A stretch of 64,000 nucleotides of DNA from an uncultured Parabacteroides sp. (GTDB lineage Bacteria; Bacteroidota; Bacteroidia; Bacteroidales; Tannerellaceae): the NCBI RefSeq assembly GCF_902493135.1, contig NZ_CABUOD010000026.1, positions 1-64,000 on the forward strand, given 5' to 3'. The position numbers and the translations under genes were made by a program. The notes under the pieces were generated by a model. The model did no database searches, was not told the origin of the DNA, and saw nothing but the letters and a program-made list of their open reading frames with translations. Below are positions 49,756 to 59,500 of the stretch, piece after piece (the stretch's first letter is position 1; every line of letters begins with the position of its first letter).

Positions 49756-52700
49756 TTATTTTACGATAGCCTTAACAGCTTCTTCGCCTTCGACAGCTAC
49801 TACGACTACACCCTGAGGAGCAGCGATCACGGCGTTGTCGGAAGTGATAACTGTGTTAGCGATTACTTGGCCAAGAACGTTGCTTACAACAACTTTCTTG
49901 CCGGCAGCACCTGCAACTGTTACCTGGCCTTCGCCTGCGATAACTGTTACTTCAGATGTTGCGATCTTTTCGTTGTCTGTCGGAGTCAGGTCTGTATCGT
50001 TGATTGCGAACAACTGAGCCTGTTCTTTATTGCCCAATACCAATACACCGTTCAGGTAGCTTACATAGGTCTTGTCGGTCTTGCTATCAGCAGGAGCTAC
50101 TTCGATTCTGTAATAACCTTCGTTGTCTTCGTCGATCGGGAATGCCCAAGTTGCAGGAGTGATACCCTTCTTACCAACGATATTCAATGTATCAGCAGCT
50201 TTAGCACCCGGTTTAGCGATAGCCAGAGAATCGTTGTTGCCGAATTCTACACGGTTAGCGTGAACGAAACCGATGCGAGTCAGGCCATCCTGATTGTATT
50301 TGACTGTATCGCTGTTATGAGCAATAGAGTCGGCATAGCTTACCATATAAGCCTTTGTATCGAATGCGCCAACCTTAGCCGTATCAACCGGTTTTGTAAT
50401 ATAATAAGCATAGCGGTAGTTATCCGGACGGTTCACATAGGCAGTATCCAAACCAAGAACGAAATCGTTGTCTGTTGCAGCAGCTTTCAATTCCAAACCT
50501 GTACGTTTGATTACAGCGAACGGTTTAACAGCTGTTACCTTAGAAGCCTCGTCACCCATCAGAGAAATTGTAACGTTCTTCGGAGCGTCTGTGATATTCA
50601 GATAAGTTTCTGTTACAGCAGATTCCAGGTTGAATGCCCAGTTGGTGATTTCATCTTCTGCAACAACAGCAGCTTTACCGTTCTGGTCGATAGCAATCTT
50701 GGATGATTTCAGATTGGCAGCAACTTTAGGATCACCAGTCTCTTTTACATTCCATAACAGTTCGTACTGGTTTGCGTTATCGTTTACACGACGCAATTTA
50801 ACTGTATTATCAGCATGCTGTTTATCTTTTGTCAATAGCAGATCGCTTTGATCGTCATTGAAATACAACGTATCGTTACCCAAATACAGCTCAAAACCGT
50901 AAGAAGCAGCGCTCAAGTTAGCATCGTTCAGTTTTACAAGTGTGCCACCATTCTTAGCTTTCAGTTCCAGAGCCTTGTCTGCATCAGCAGTAGCAACTAC
51001 AGAAGAGTCTGCATCCATTGTCAAATAGAACTTAGCTTCCGGATTAACGAAGTTAGTAGCAGTCAACTTGAATGTCAGATGATCTTTATCTGCATCGTTG
51101 ATGTGCTTGTAACCCAAGTATTCGTCTTTCTGGTCAGGAACGGCTGTGATTTCCAATGTATCTTTGTTAGTAGTTGCAGCTACATAGATGTTCTTTTCAG
51201 CATCTTTAACGATGATCTTAGCAGTAGTAGTGGTAAAGAAGTTTTTATTTGCATCACGGTTAGCCAACTGATATGTGCCTTCCAATTTGTTTGCAGCAGT
51301 CACAATCCACTGAGTAGCCGGAACACTGTTGTAAACAGCAGTAGCACCTACAATTTCATCACCTGTTGTAGAAGTCATCACCTGATACGGCTTTCTTGCA
51401 TCAACTTTCTTCAAGCTCTTGATGAAGAATACATCGCCTACTTCAAATGCCGGTTTCGGACCTTCGATTGATTTGAACGTGATCTTAGTATTCTTTGTGG
51501 CAGGATCATCTGATGCTGCTACAGATACTTCACGGTGAGTATTGTTAGCTAAAGAGCGGATAACAACTTGAGCAGCCTTTGGTATAAAGCCTTCAGAATA
51601 CCATTTGCCTGCAGCAGTTGCTGTCGGCATGAAAGTTTTAATAGTCACTTCATCACCGGCGATCAGTTCAGGATCAACAGTCAATTGGAAAGCAAACAGA
51701 TTTGCGTGCTGTCCTAATGCTGGAACAACTTTTGTACCTTCTTCATTTACTGCATGTAATGTATCTGCTCTAAATGTAAAGTACTGTTCTTTTTCTGCCA
51801 CGTAATTAGTATCGACACAAAGATAGGCTTGCTTACCTTCAATCAATGAATCGACAATGGCGATTGCGTAATGTTTTTTAGCCTCTGCAAATTCAGTAGA
51901 TGCCGGATTTTCAGATAAGATATCTTTTGATGTAACAAAATTTGTAGCAGAAGCAGAAGTATGGATAGCGGTCAAAAGGCCTTGAATGTTTTCTGAATTT
52001 AATTTTCCACTGTTTCCATTATCAATAGTAGTTGCTGCACCTGTCTGGAACTGGTCAAATACCAAGTTTCCTGCATCTGCTGTTGCGAACAGTGCCTTCG
52101 CAGCCTTGCCTTTTTCAGTGCCAAATTTCGGAGCTTCACTTGTTTCCAAATACGGCTTCACCATATAGTCATTCATGATTGAATCGACATCATGATAAGC
52201 CTGCTTTGTCTCTTTCTTTACTTTTGCAAGCATGCTTTTTACTTGAGCTGCAGCGGCGTTATAATCAGCCAACAGTTTTGAAGTTTTAGGCAGTTTGCCT
52301 GCTTTAGTAAATGTCGTGTCAGCCAAAGCCTTCAATTTGGCATTTGCCGCATTCAAAGAATCCTGGACAGTTCCATTTGTTGTTGAATTTGGATTAAAAT
52401 ACAACTGTTTTGCTTTGTCAAGTTCTGCAACTGCACCAGCCAAATCAACTGAATTCGGAATAGCAGCGCTCAACTTTGAATCAGCCGGAACCTCATTGTT
52501 CTGAACGTAATCGATAGCTGTCTTGATTTCTGCTTCACAAGCCTTGATGGCAGCGTCCATTTCTGTAAACGCCTTATCTGTCAACTTCTTTGCAGCAGCC
52601 AAATCGGCTTTAAATGTGCTTGTTGAAGTGGCAGATGTATAAATGGCCTCAAAGCCGACAGCACGCAATTTGTTTGCTGTAAACGGATTTTCGAATGCGT

Positions 52701-53445
52701 TATTCTTTACGTCATTGGAAAACTTCAATTCGAAAGAATCGTTGACATCTTTGTTTAAATCGGCTACAGCCAAGTCATAAGGTTTTGTCGCATTAGCAGT
52801 AGCATCGATCAAATACAAACTCATAACGTTGCCATCAGCAGGAGTTACAGTCGGAACTTCAGCCGGAGTACCTTCTGCCATCATCACTTTAACAGCATTG
52901 CCTTTTACAACCAATGCGTACTGGTACATTTTACCTGCTGTCGCATCATAAATATTGGTACGAGCTTCAGGACCTTTCAGGAAAGTGATTTTTCCGTCTT
53001 TGTCGATTGAAACAACTGATTCATCAACCCCCATTTTCCCAATACCATCCGTAGAAGAGATATAAGCATACTTTGCTTTATAGAAAGAGGTTTGAGATGC
53101 TTTCACATCCTTTTTGGAAACAGACAATTCTTGTCCGTCTTTGTTAACCAACTTGATTTCATAATAAACGCCACCAGCAGCATTCACTTTCTGTTCTACA
53201 GTCGGTTTCCACAATGTAGCATTGAAATCTTCATAAGACTTAACATTATCAGTCTTTACAATAGCAACAGAGTCTCTCTTGCCATCTTCGCTATGACCGA
53301 TAATTACACGGCTGTTTGCATCTCCAGACAATGCTACATGATAATACTTGGTTGTGTCCAAGAGTTTACCTGCAGCCATCGCTGTCGAAGACAATCCACC
53401 AGCTACCAGAACAGTAGCCAAAAGAGTAGAAAATCTTTTGTTCAT
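49756..53445 (-). CDS. Giant exported S-layer-like protein with DUF6383-type C-terminus (copy 2)
   Basis: The 1229-residue protein shares with copy 1 the signal peptide MNKRFSTLLA and the last third, from ASKVTAVKPFAVIKRTGLEL to the end VVVAVEGEEAVKAIVK. The middle differs: copy 2 has its own Ala/Lys-rich helical section and different beta-repeats. The C-terminus resembles a type IX secretion sorting signal (NVLGQVIANTVI). It is probably a surface-layer component interchangeable with copy 1. Like copy 1, the gene has no promoter of its own facing it, and depends on the invertible segment 53541-53761. Identical ends with different middles suggest antigenic variants. Confidence 0.75.
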   Translation of the reverse strand: MNKRFSTLLATVLVAGGLSSTAMAAGKLLDTTKYYHVALSGDANSRVIIGHSEDGKRDSVAIVKTDNVKSYEDFNATLWKPTVEQKVNAAGGVYYEIKLVNKDGQELSVSKKDVKASQTSFYKAKYAYISSTDGIGKMGVDESVVSIDKDGKITFLKGPEARTNIYDATAGKMYQYALVVKGNAVKVMMAEGTPAEVPTVTPADGNVMSLYLIDATANATKPYDLAVADLNKDVNDSFELKFSNDVKNNAFENPFTANKLRAVGFEAIYTSATSTSTFKADLAAAKKLTDKAFTEMDAAIKACEAEIKTAIDYVQNNEVPADSKLSAAIPNSVDLAGAVAELDKAKQLYFNPNSTTNGTVQDSLNAANAKLKALADTTFTKAGKLPKTSKLLADYNAAAAQVKSMLAKVKKETKQAYHDVDSIMNDYMVKPYLETSEAPKFGTEKGKAAKALFATADAGNLVFDQFQTGAATTIDNGNSGKLNSENIQGLLTAIHTSASATNFVTSKDILSENPASTEFAEAKKHYAIAIVDSLIEGKQAYLCVDTNYVAEKEQYFTFRADTLHAVNEEGTKVVPALGQHANLFAFQLTVDPELIAGDEVTIKTFMPTATAAGKWYSEGFIPKAAQVVIRSLANNTHREVSVAASDDPATKNTKITFKSIEGPKPAFEVGDVFFIKSLKKVDARKPYQVMTSTTGDEIVGATAVYNSVPATQWIVTAANKLEGTYQLANRDANKNFFTTTTAKIIVKDAEKNIYVAATTNKDTLEITAVPDQKDEYLGYKHINDADKDHLTFKLTATNFVNPEAKFYLTMDADSSVVATADADKALELKAKNGGTLVKLNDANLSAASYGFELYLGNDTLYFNDDQSDLLLTKDKQHADNTVKLRRVNDNANQYELLWNVKETGDPKVAANLKSSKIAIDQNGKAAVVAEDEITNWAFNLESAVTETYLNITDAPKNVTISLMGDEASKVTAVKPFAVIKRTGLELKAAATDNDFVLGLDTAYVNRPDNYRYAYYITKPVDTAKVGAFDTKAYMVSYADSIAHNSDTVKYNQDGLTRIGFVHANRVEFGNNDSLAIAKPGAKAADTLNIVGKKGITPATWAFPIDEDNEGYYRIEVAPADSKTDKTYVSYLNGVLVLGNKEQAQLFAINDTDLTPTDNEKIATSEVTVIAGEGQVTVAGAAGKKVVVSNVLGQVIANTVITSDNAVIAAPQGVVVVAVEGEEAVKAIVK

Positions 53446-53501
53446 AATCTAAAATGTTTAATTAATAATAATGTATATTGAATCTATAATGTCGTTCTCT
53501 G

Positions 53502-53524
53502 AAACGGCTGGCTTTCAGCCGTTT
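53502..53524. other. Leader hairpin of DUF6383 gene 2
   Basis: AAACGGCTG and CAGCCGTTT form a perfect stem with a 5-base loop, in the untranslated leader 57-80 bases before the start. On the plus strand it is followed by T's, so it may stop transcription running rightwards. Locus 1 does not have it. Confidence 0.5.
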
Positions 53525-53540
53525 TTATTAATCCTTGTAA

Positions 53541-53564
53541 AATGACGAGCTAAAACGTACGTTT
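53541..53564 (+). repeat. Left inverted repeat of putative promoter switch 2
   Basis: These 24 bases match the inverted complement of 53738-53761 at 21 positions, with an identical ACGTACGTTT core. They differ from the locus 1 repeat at three positions. Confidence 0.7.
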
Positions 53565-53737
53565 TTTTTAGTCATTTTTTTTGTCGTTCTTTGTGCTTCG
53601 TAATGAGAAAGGTAATTTTTGTCCTCGTTTCGCTATCGTATTGATAAGAAAGGATATAGAAATGGAAAATTTCTTGGTGGAAATAGTTGGAGGTTAAAAA
53701 GGAATGCCTATTTTTGTAGCTGAAAAATGACGAATTT
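53565..53737. promoter_or_regulatory. Putative invertible promoter segment 2, OFF orientation
   Basis: This 173-base segment has almost exactly the same length as at locus 1 and similar sequence in the same orientation. Its only promoter reads right, away from the giant gene. No promoter element toward the gene is seen in the leader 53446-53540. Confidence 0.62.
53687..53716 (+). promoter_or_regulatory. Promoter inside the invertible segment, locus 2
   Basis: TTG at 53687-53689, a 19-base spacer and TATTTTTG at 53709-53716 match the consensus and the locus 1 promoter exactly in -7 box and spacing. Confidence 0.68.
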
Positions 53738-53761
53738 AAACGTACGTTTTCGTTAGTCATT
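53738..53761 (-). repeat. Right inverted repeat of putative promoter switch 2
   Basis: It is the partner of 53541-53564. It differs by a single base from the right repeat at locus 1 (9229-9252). Confidence 0.7.
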
Positions 53762-53765
53762 TTTC

Positions 53766-54653
53766 CTGCCTTCCCAACTTGCTATTTATCAATAATTTAT
53801 AATCATATTTCCCCGATTTTGGCAATGTAAGAATAATAATTTTTAAGATTGGTCAGTTTCAGCCATTCCGTTATTATTCAGTGTGTTAAGTTTTTTTGTT
53901 TCGACTGATGAAAAGGCTGTTTTCGGGTATTTTTCGAGCAAGGTAACCCCTCGTGTCTTTTTTTGTTAATTTCCTACGCTTCCATTTGCTTATTTTTGTA
54001 TTGTCGTTTTCCGTTACTATTGGATAATCAAGTTATATCGGGATAAAATCTTCCCTTCCTATGCTGATCCGGCAAGGGGGTTATTGTAGAATATTGTTTC
54101 GTTAACAACAAAACACATTCTTTGCAAATAACTGCAAATACCGGTTCTTTATCAGGCAAAAAGGTTTTTTTACTATGAGGTGCGCGGTTTTTTGCCGCAA
54201 AGACGGTCGTCATCGCCGTGAGTTGCCGGGGGTATATGCCATGAAGACGGTCGTCATGGTAGTGAAGACGGTCGTCGCGGTGATGAAGACGGTCGTCATG
54301 CCGGCAAAGAGGTAAATTTCTTTTGAAATATTAGGATCTGCCGGTAACATTCGTTTGCTACAGACGATTCTCCGGGAGTTTAGCTTTTCCATAATGTCAG
54401 GATTTTTTACTTTTCAGTGACAATGAGACTTCGTTTTTTCTATTTCCTGCCGACCTCTTTTTATCTGCTGCTTATTAATTCCGGTCAAAAAGAGGGAAAC
54501 GTCAAACACGAATTGTCCGGAATTTCATTCCAAATAGAAAAACGTCCCAATAAGGGTTATTGTCTGTTTTTTTAATAACCAGATTTAGGAGATTTATTTT
54601 ATTATTCATTGATTTGGCAACGAACTCATAGAACTTGTGCAAAATCTCAAAAA
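53766..54653. other. Long non-coding region between switch 2 and the ECF sigma gene
   Basis: Apart from the tandem repeat at 54199-54300, nothing convincing is found here. Two short minus-strand frames (54028-54213 and 54210-54392) begin or repeat with the MTTVF-type translation of that repeat and are not supported by promoter, domain or codon use. The rest is AT-rich. Confidence 0.5.
54199..54300. repeat. Degenerate tandem repeat with AGACGGTCGTC units
   Basis: Four copies of AGACGGTCGTC begin at 54201, 54245, 54266 and 54287, thus spaced 44, 21 and 21 bases. The unit includes the short inverted pair GACG/CGTC. It lies in non-coding DNA about 440 bases right of switch 2. Confidence 0.65.
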
Positions 54654-55259
54654 CTACTGGCAGGAAGAATTCCCGATCAGGCAAGCCAGTATGGAAAGGA
54701 TATCGAGGCGCACCAAGTGGTTGCGTATCTCGCTCAATGCTTTGGATATATGTTTTTCTACCGCCTTTTCGCTGATTTCCAGTTGGGCGGCTATTTCTTT
54801 ATTCCGCAGGTTCTTTTCGCGGCTCAGCTTATAGACTGTCCGGCATTGGGGCGGAAGAGTGTCGACAAACCGGTTGATCTCGTCGGTGATCTCTTTCAGC
54901 AAGAGCGTGTCATGTTGGTTGTAGCCGAGAATCTCCTGGTTGATCAGCTCGTCTATCGTATCGATGCCTTCGATGCGCTTTTGCATCAGGGCTGAATTCA
55001 GGTAATTAATGGAACGGTTATAGACGGCGCGGTAAAGGTAGGGCTTGATCGGATCGTTGAAGTCGATGTTCTCCTTCTTCTCCCAAAGTGACATGAAAAC
55101 ATCTTGGGTGATATCTTCGGCGGCTTGCCAGTCGCCCACGAAGCGGTAGGCGTAAGTGACTGAAATTTTGAAATAGGCCTCAAACAGTTCCCGGAATAGC
55201 GACAGGTCATTTGCTCTGTCGTGTCTTTTTTTCAGACTGTATTCTTCCGGTACTTTCAT
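54654..55259 (-). CDS. ECF sigma factor of the glycan-utilisation locus
   Basis: The start was set at the ATG at 55259 (MKVPEEYSLKKRHDRANDLS), giving 201 residues; the long upstream frame is not native. Sigma-2 (about 20-90: LFRELFEAYFKISVTYAYRF, AAEDITQDVFMSLWEKKENI) and sigma-4 (about 130-185: LPPQCRTVYKLSREKNLRNK, EIAAQLEISEKAVEKHISKA) are clear, as in the RpoE-like sigma factors that pair with FecR. It is divergent from fecR, with a gap of 112 bases that should contain both promoters. It probably activates the SusC/SusD operon upon a glycan signal. Confidence 0.93.
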   Translation of the reverse strand: MKVPEEYSLKKRHDRANDLSLFRELFEAYFKISVTYAYRFVGDWQAAEDITQDVFMSLWEKKENIDFNDPIKPYLYRAVYNRSINYLNSALMQKRIEGIDTIDELINQEILGYNQHDTLLLKEITDEINRFVDTLPPQCRTVYKLSREKNLRNKEIAAQLEISEKAVEKHISKALSEIRNHLVRLDILSILACLIGNSSCQ

Positions 55260-55371
55260 GATATTCTGCTTCTCTCTCTGGATATTTTTTAGCAAAAATA
55301 TAATTTTTTTCAATTCGGAGGTAGGGATGTCCGCTTTTGTTTTGTGATAAGTATAGAGAATGTAATCAAAA

Positions 55372-56364
55372 ATGAACGATATAATACTAAAATATTTACA
55401 AGGAAATGCTTCGGAAAAGGAGAAGGATGTTCTTCTTGGCTGGCTGAGGGCCGGTGAGGAGAATAAGAAAGTCTTTTCCGAAATAAGAGATCGGTGGCTG
55501 GAAAGCGGTGCAGCCCCGGTGTCGGATCCTGAATGGGTGAAGCGGGCTTTCGGGCGTTTCATGGCCGGGATCGAGGCGAAAGAGAGAGTACGGAAACAGA
55601 TACGCCTCTCTTATTTCGTGAAAGTTGCCGCATCTGTCGCCCTACTGTTGGCTTGCTCGCTGGGTGGGTATTTTGCCGGACAAAATCGGTTTTTCGATTC
55701 TTCAACTCAAGAGCAGTTGGTGATGAACCGTGTCATTATGGGAAAAGACAGCAAAGGGCCTGTGAGCTTGCCGGACGGGACGACCGTCTGGCTGAATGCC
55801 AACAGCAGGTTGATCTATCCGGAACGTTTCTCTGAAGATAAGCGCTTTGTGAAGTTGGAAGGAGAAGGTTATTTCGAAGTCGTACGCAATGAAAAGGCGC
55901 CTTTCTTTGTGGAGACGGACGGGATGGTTGTCAACGTGTTGGGCACTCATTTCAATGTTAACAATTATGAGAATAAGGAAACGATCGAAACAACCTTGCT
56001 TTCAGGTAAGGTGGAAGTCCTTTTGTCCGGTATGAGCAAAGGGATCATCCTGAAACCGAACCAACGGATTTCCTGCAACAGGCAGAACGGGACCTATAGT
56101 CTGGCTGAGGTGGATGCCTCCGATTATATCATCTGGATCGGTGACAGATTGGTCTGTACGAACGAAAAGCTGTCGACCATCCTGCACCGGATGAAGCACT
56201 GGTATAATATGGATATAGAATGCAGGAAAGGAGTTCCGCTCGATCATCGCTTGTCGTTGACCATCCGGAAAGAGTCGCCGGAAGAAATCTTGAAGTTGTT
56301 GACTTTGATCAGCCCGATCCGCTACACGATCAAGGGAGATAAAATAATAATCAGTCCTAAATAG
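55372..56364 (+). CDS. FecR-family anti-sigma factor
   Basis: The 330-residue protein has a cytoplasmic N-terminal part (1-80), a transmembrane helix at about 81-103 (YFVKVAASVALLLACSLGGY), a FecR domain (about 118-225: VSLPDGTTVWLNANSRLIYP, GEGYFEVVRNEKAPFFVETD) and a C-terminal DUF4974-like domain (about 255-328). It carries the signal from the TonB-linked SusC to the sigma factor encoded divergently at 54654-55259. Confidence 0.94.
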   Translation: MNDIILKYLQGNASEKEKDVLLGWLRAGEENKKVFSEIRDRWLESGAAPVSDPEWVKRAFGRFMAGIEAKERVRKQIRLSYFVKVAASVALLLACSLGGYFAGQNRFFDSSTQEQLVMNRVIMGKDSKGPVSLPDGTTVWLNANSRLIYPERFSEDKRFVKLEGEGYFEVVRNEKAPFFVETDGMVVNVLGTHFNVNNYENKETIETTLLSGKVEVLLSGMSKGIILKPNQRISCNRQNGTYSLAEVDASDYIIWIGDRLVCTNEKLSTILHRMKHWYNMDIECRKGVPLDHRLSLTIRKESPEEILKLLTLISPIRYTIKGDKIIISPK

Positions 56365-56415
56365 TAATCGATAAATAAATTGCCTATGATCTAAGATTCA
56401 GAAAAACATCAAAAA

Positions 56416-56490
56416 AATCAGGCAGATGTTACCAGCATCCGCCTGATGTAAAACTAAACAAACTGCTCTCAAAGGTAAGAGCGTGAGAGC
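56416..56490 (+). promoter_or_regulatory. Two hairpins in the leader of the SusC operon
   Basis: ATCAGGC...GCCTGAT with an inner GATG/CATC stem lies at about 56424-56451, and GCTCTC...GAGAGC at 56465-56490. They lie in the 155-base gap between fecR and susC. The first may end the fecR transcript; the second sits just before the susC start and could affect its expression. Confidence 0.45.
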
Positions 56491-56519
56491 AAAATGTAAA
56501 ACTTTAAACATTCAAATGT

Positions 56520-59500
56520 ATGAAAAAAAAGTCCACGAATGGGATAGCTATCCCCATTCTTAACATTAATTTATTCAGGAAAATGAAGCTAATACTTTTA
56601 TTTGTTGCCATTTCCTTTTTCCAACTGTCCGCAGTGGAAAGTTATGCCCAGAACGCGAAGATAAATCTGAGCCTGTCTGATGTGACGCTTGCAGAAGCGA
56701 TCCGATCCATTGAAGCGAATACGCAGTTCGTGTTTTTCTTCAATAACTCCGCCATTGATATGACGAAACATGTTAACCTGAATGTCAAGAACGGAAATAT
56801 CAAAGAGGTTTTGAACCAGATTCTTTCTTCTTATACCTATCGTATAGAAGACAATAAGATCGTCCTGTTGGGCGAAGTGCAGCAGGATGGCAAGATCACG
56901 GGTGTCGTTTCGGATGCTTTCGGCCCGATCGCAGGCGCCAACGTGGTGGTGAAGGGCACGACAAACGGAACGATCACCGACATGAACGGAAACTTCTCCC
57001 TTGACGTTCCGAAAGGATCCAAACTACAGATTTCATATATCGGCTACATCACGAAGGAACTGACTGTGGGCGATAAAACAAACTATTCCATACAACTGGC
57101 CGAAGACTCGCAGGCGTTGGACGAAGTGGTCGTTGTCGGCTACGGTACGGAAAAGAAGGTCAACGTGATCGGTTCGATCGCCCAGATCGGTAGCGAGAAA
57201 CTCGAAAACCGTTCGACCCCGCAGTTGTCGAATGCCTTGACCGGACAGATGGCGGGTGTGACCGTCATCCAGCGTTCGGGACGTCCGGGTAATAGCGGCG
57301 GTGAGATCCGTGTGCGTGGTGTCGGTTCTTTTGGCGGTGAAAGCAACAAATCGGATGCTTTGGTCCTGATCGACGGTATCCCCGGCAAGCTGAACGATGT
57401 CAGCTCGGAAGATGTAGAATCCATTTCCGTATTGAAGGATGCTTCGACGGCAGCCATCTACGGTTCGCGTGCTGCAAACGGCGTTATCCTGGTGACGACG
57501 AAAACGGGTAAGGAAGGGAAGGTTTCTGTCGGTTATAACGGATATGTCGGTTTCAACACGCCTACGGCATTGCCGGAATTTGTCGATACCTGGCAATATG
57601 CGACTCTCTACAATGAAGCGGTAGGCCGTGAGGCTTATACGCAGGAGGAAATCCAGAAGTTCAGAGACGGCAGCGATCCGGATCATTATGCCAATGCACG
57701 TTATCTGGATGAAGTTTTTTCCCGTAAAGGTTTGCAGACCGGGCATGACGTGACGGTTAACGGAGGTAACGCACAGAACCGGTATATGGTTTCATTCGGT
57801 TATCTGAAACAGAACGGCATCGTGGAGAAAAACGATTACCAGCGCTACAATGCCCGTGTGAACCTGATCAACGAAATCCTGCCGGGACTGAAGTTGACCA
57901 GCCGCCTGTCCGGCGTATATGGCAATCGGAAAGAGCCGATGGCTCCGGGTGGTGACGATGCCGATAATATGTTGATACTTATTCAGAAAGCCTTGCGTTT
58001 CCCCGGACTTACGCCGACTGTCTTGTCTGACGGTACGTTTGGCGCCGGACGTGAATTGCACGGAACGCCTGCCGGATGGATCAAGAGCGATTCTTTCTAT
58101 GAGAATCCGGAATTTTCTTTAAATGCCAATGTCCGCCTGGATTATAATCCGATCAAAGATTTGCAATTGTCCGCTATCGGCGCATATACTTATACGAACG
58201 GTGAAGAACGCACTTACCGTTCGACGATGAAGCTTTCCGGCGACCGTGTGTTGGGTCCGTCCGAGTTAAAGCATAAGATGGGTAAGACGATTTATAAGAC
58301 TTTCCAGGCGACTGCCGAATATAATAAGACAATCGGCGGACATACTTTCGGCATCTTGGCCGGTTACTCCTGGGAACAGGAAGACTATCGTTATGTACAG
58401 GGGTCACGCGATAAATTCCCTGGAAACGACCTGCCTTATCTGAATGCCGGTTCACCGGATAACCAGAAATCGGAAGGAACCGGGAATGCTTGGGCGATCC
58501 AATCCGGTTTCGGACGTCTCCGTTATAATTTCAACGAACGTTACCTGTTTGAATCTACGGTTCGTTATGACGGTTCTTCCCGTTTCCCTCAAAGCAAAAA
58601 GTTCGGTTTCTTCCCGTCTGTTGCAGCCGGTTGGAGATTGTCGGAAGAAAACTTCTTTAAGGAAAACGAATCGCTGGGCTTCATCTCCAACTTAAAACTG
58701 AAAGTATCGTGGGGACGCCTCGGTAATCAGAATATCGGTAACTACCCGTACCAGTCCGTATATGAACTGGGACAGAACTATCCTTTCGGAGATACTTATA
58801 CGCAAGGTGCCGCTGTCACGACGGCTGTAGATCCGACCATCAAATGGGAAGAAACGGAAACCGTCGACGGTGGTCTGGAAGCTGTCTTCTGGAACGGTTT
58901 GCTGAGTGTGAACGCTTCTTATTTCAATCGCCGTACATACGATATCCTGTATAAACCGAGTGGAAGTGTCTCTACTATTTTAGGACAGAAGATATCGGAG
59001 ATGAATACCGGAGAGTTGAAGAATTTCGGTTGGGAATTTGAGGTAGGACATCGTAATAAGATCGGGGAGGTCTCTTATAATGTGAATGCCAATCTGTCTA
59101 TCATTAAGAATAAGCTGGTGACTTTAGGTGTCGGTAATGTGGAACAGTTGAACGGTCTGGTTGGAAATGGTAGTGATTTGTTCATCGATTATCCGATTCA
59201 GATGTATTACGGGTATGTTTCCGATGGCGTTTTTCTGGATGAAAAAGACATAAAGTCCTGGCATGACCAGAGCAAGGTTACGCCTAATCCGCAGCCGGGA
59301 GATATCCGTTACAAGGATATCAGCGGACCGGACGGTGTGCCTGACGGCAAGATCGATCCGAATTATGACCGTGTGTATTTGGGTTCCCGTATTCCGAAAT
59401 TCACTTTCGGGCTGAACTTGGGTGTGGAATATAAGGGGTTGGACCTGTCGGTATTGTTGCAAGGGGTTGCCGGTGTGACCGGTATGTTGGACGGCTTTGC

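Noticed and set aside
49678..50706. Cys-rich plus-strand frame of 342 codons opposite the second giant gene
   Set aside because: It is the antisense reading of the conserved DUF6383 end; a similar but broken frame lies opposite copy 1, showing it is not under selection.
54028..54392. Two small minus-strand frames with MTTVF repeats
   Set aside because: They are only translations of the 21-base tandem repeat and flanking AT-rich DNA, with no promoter or conserved domain.
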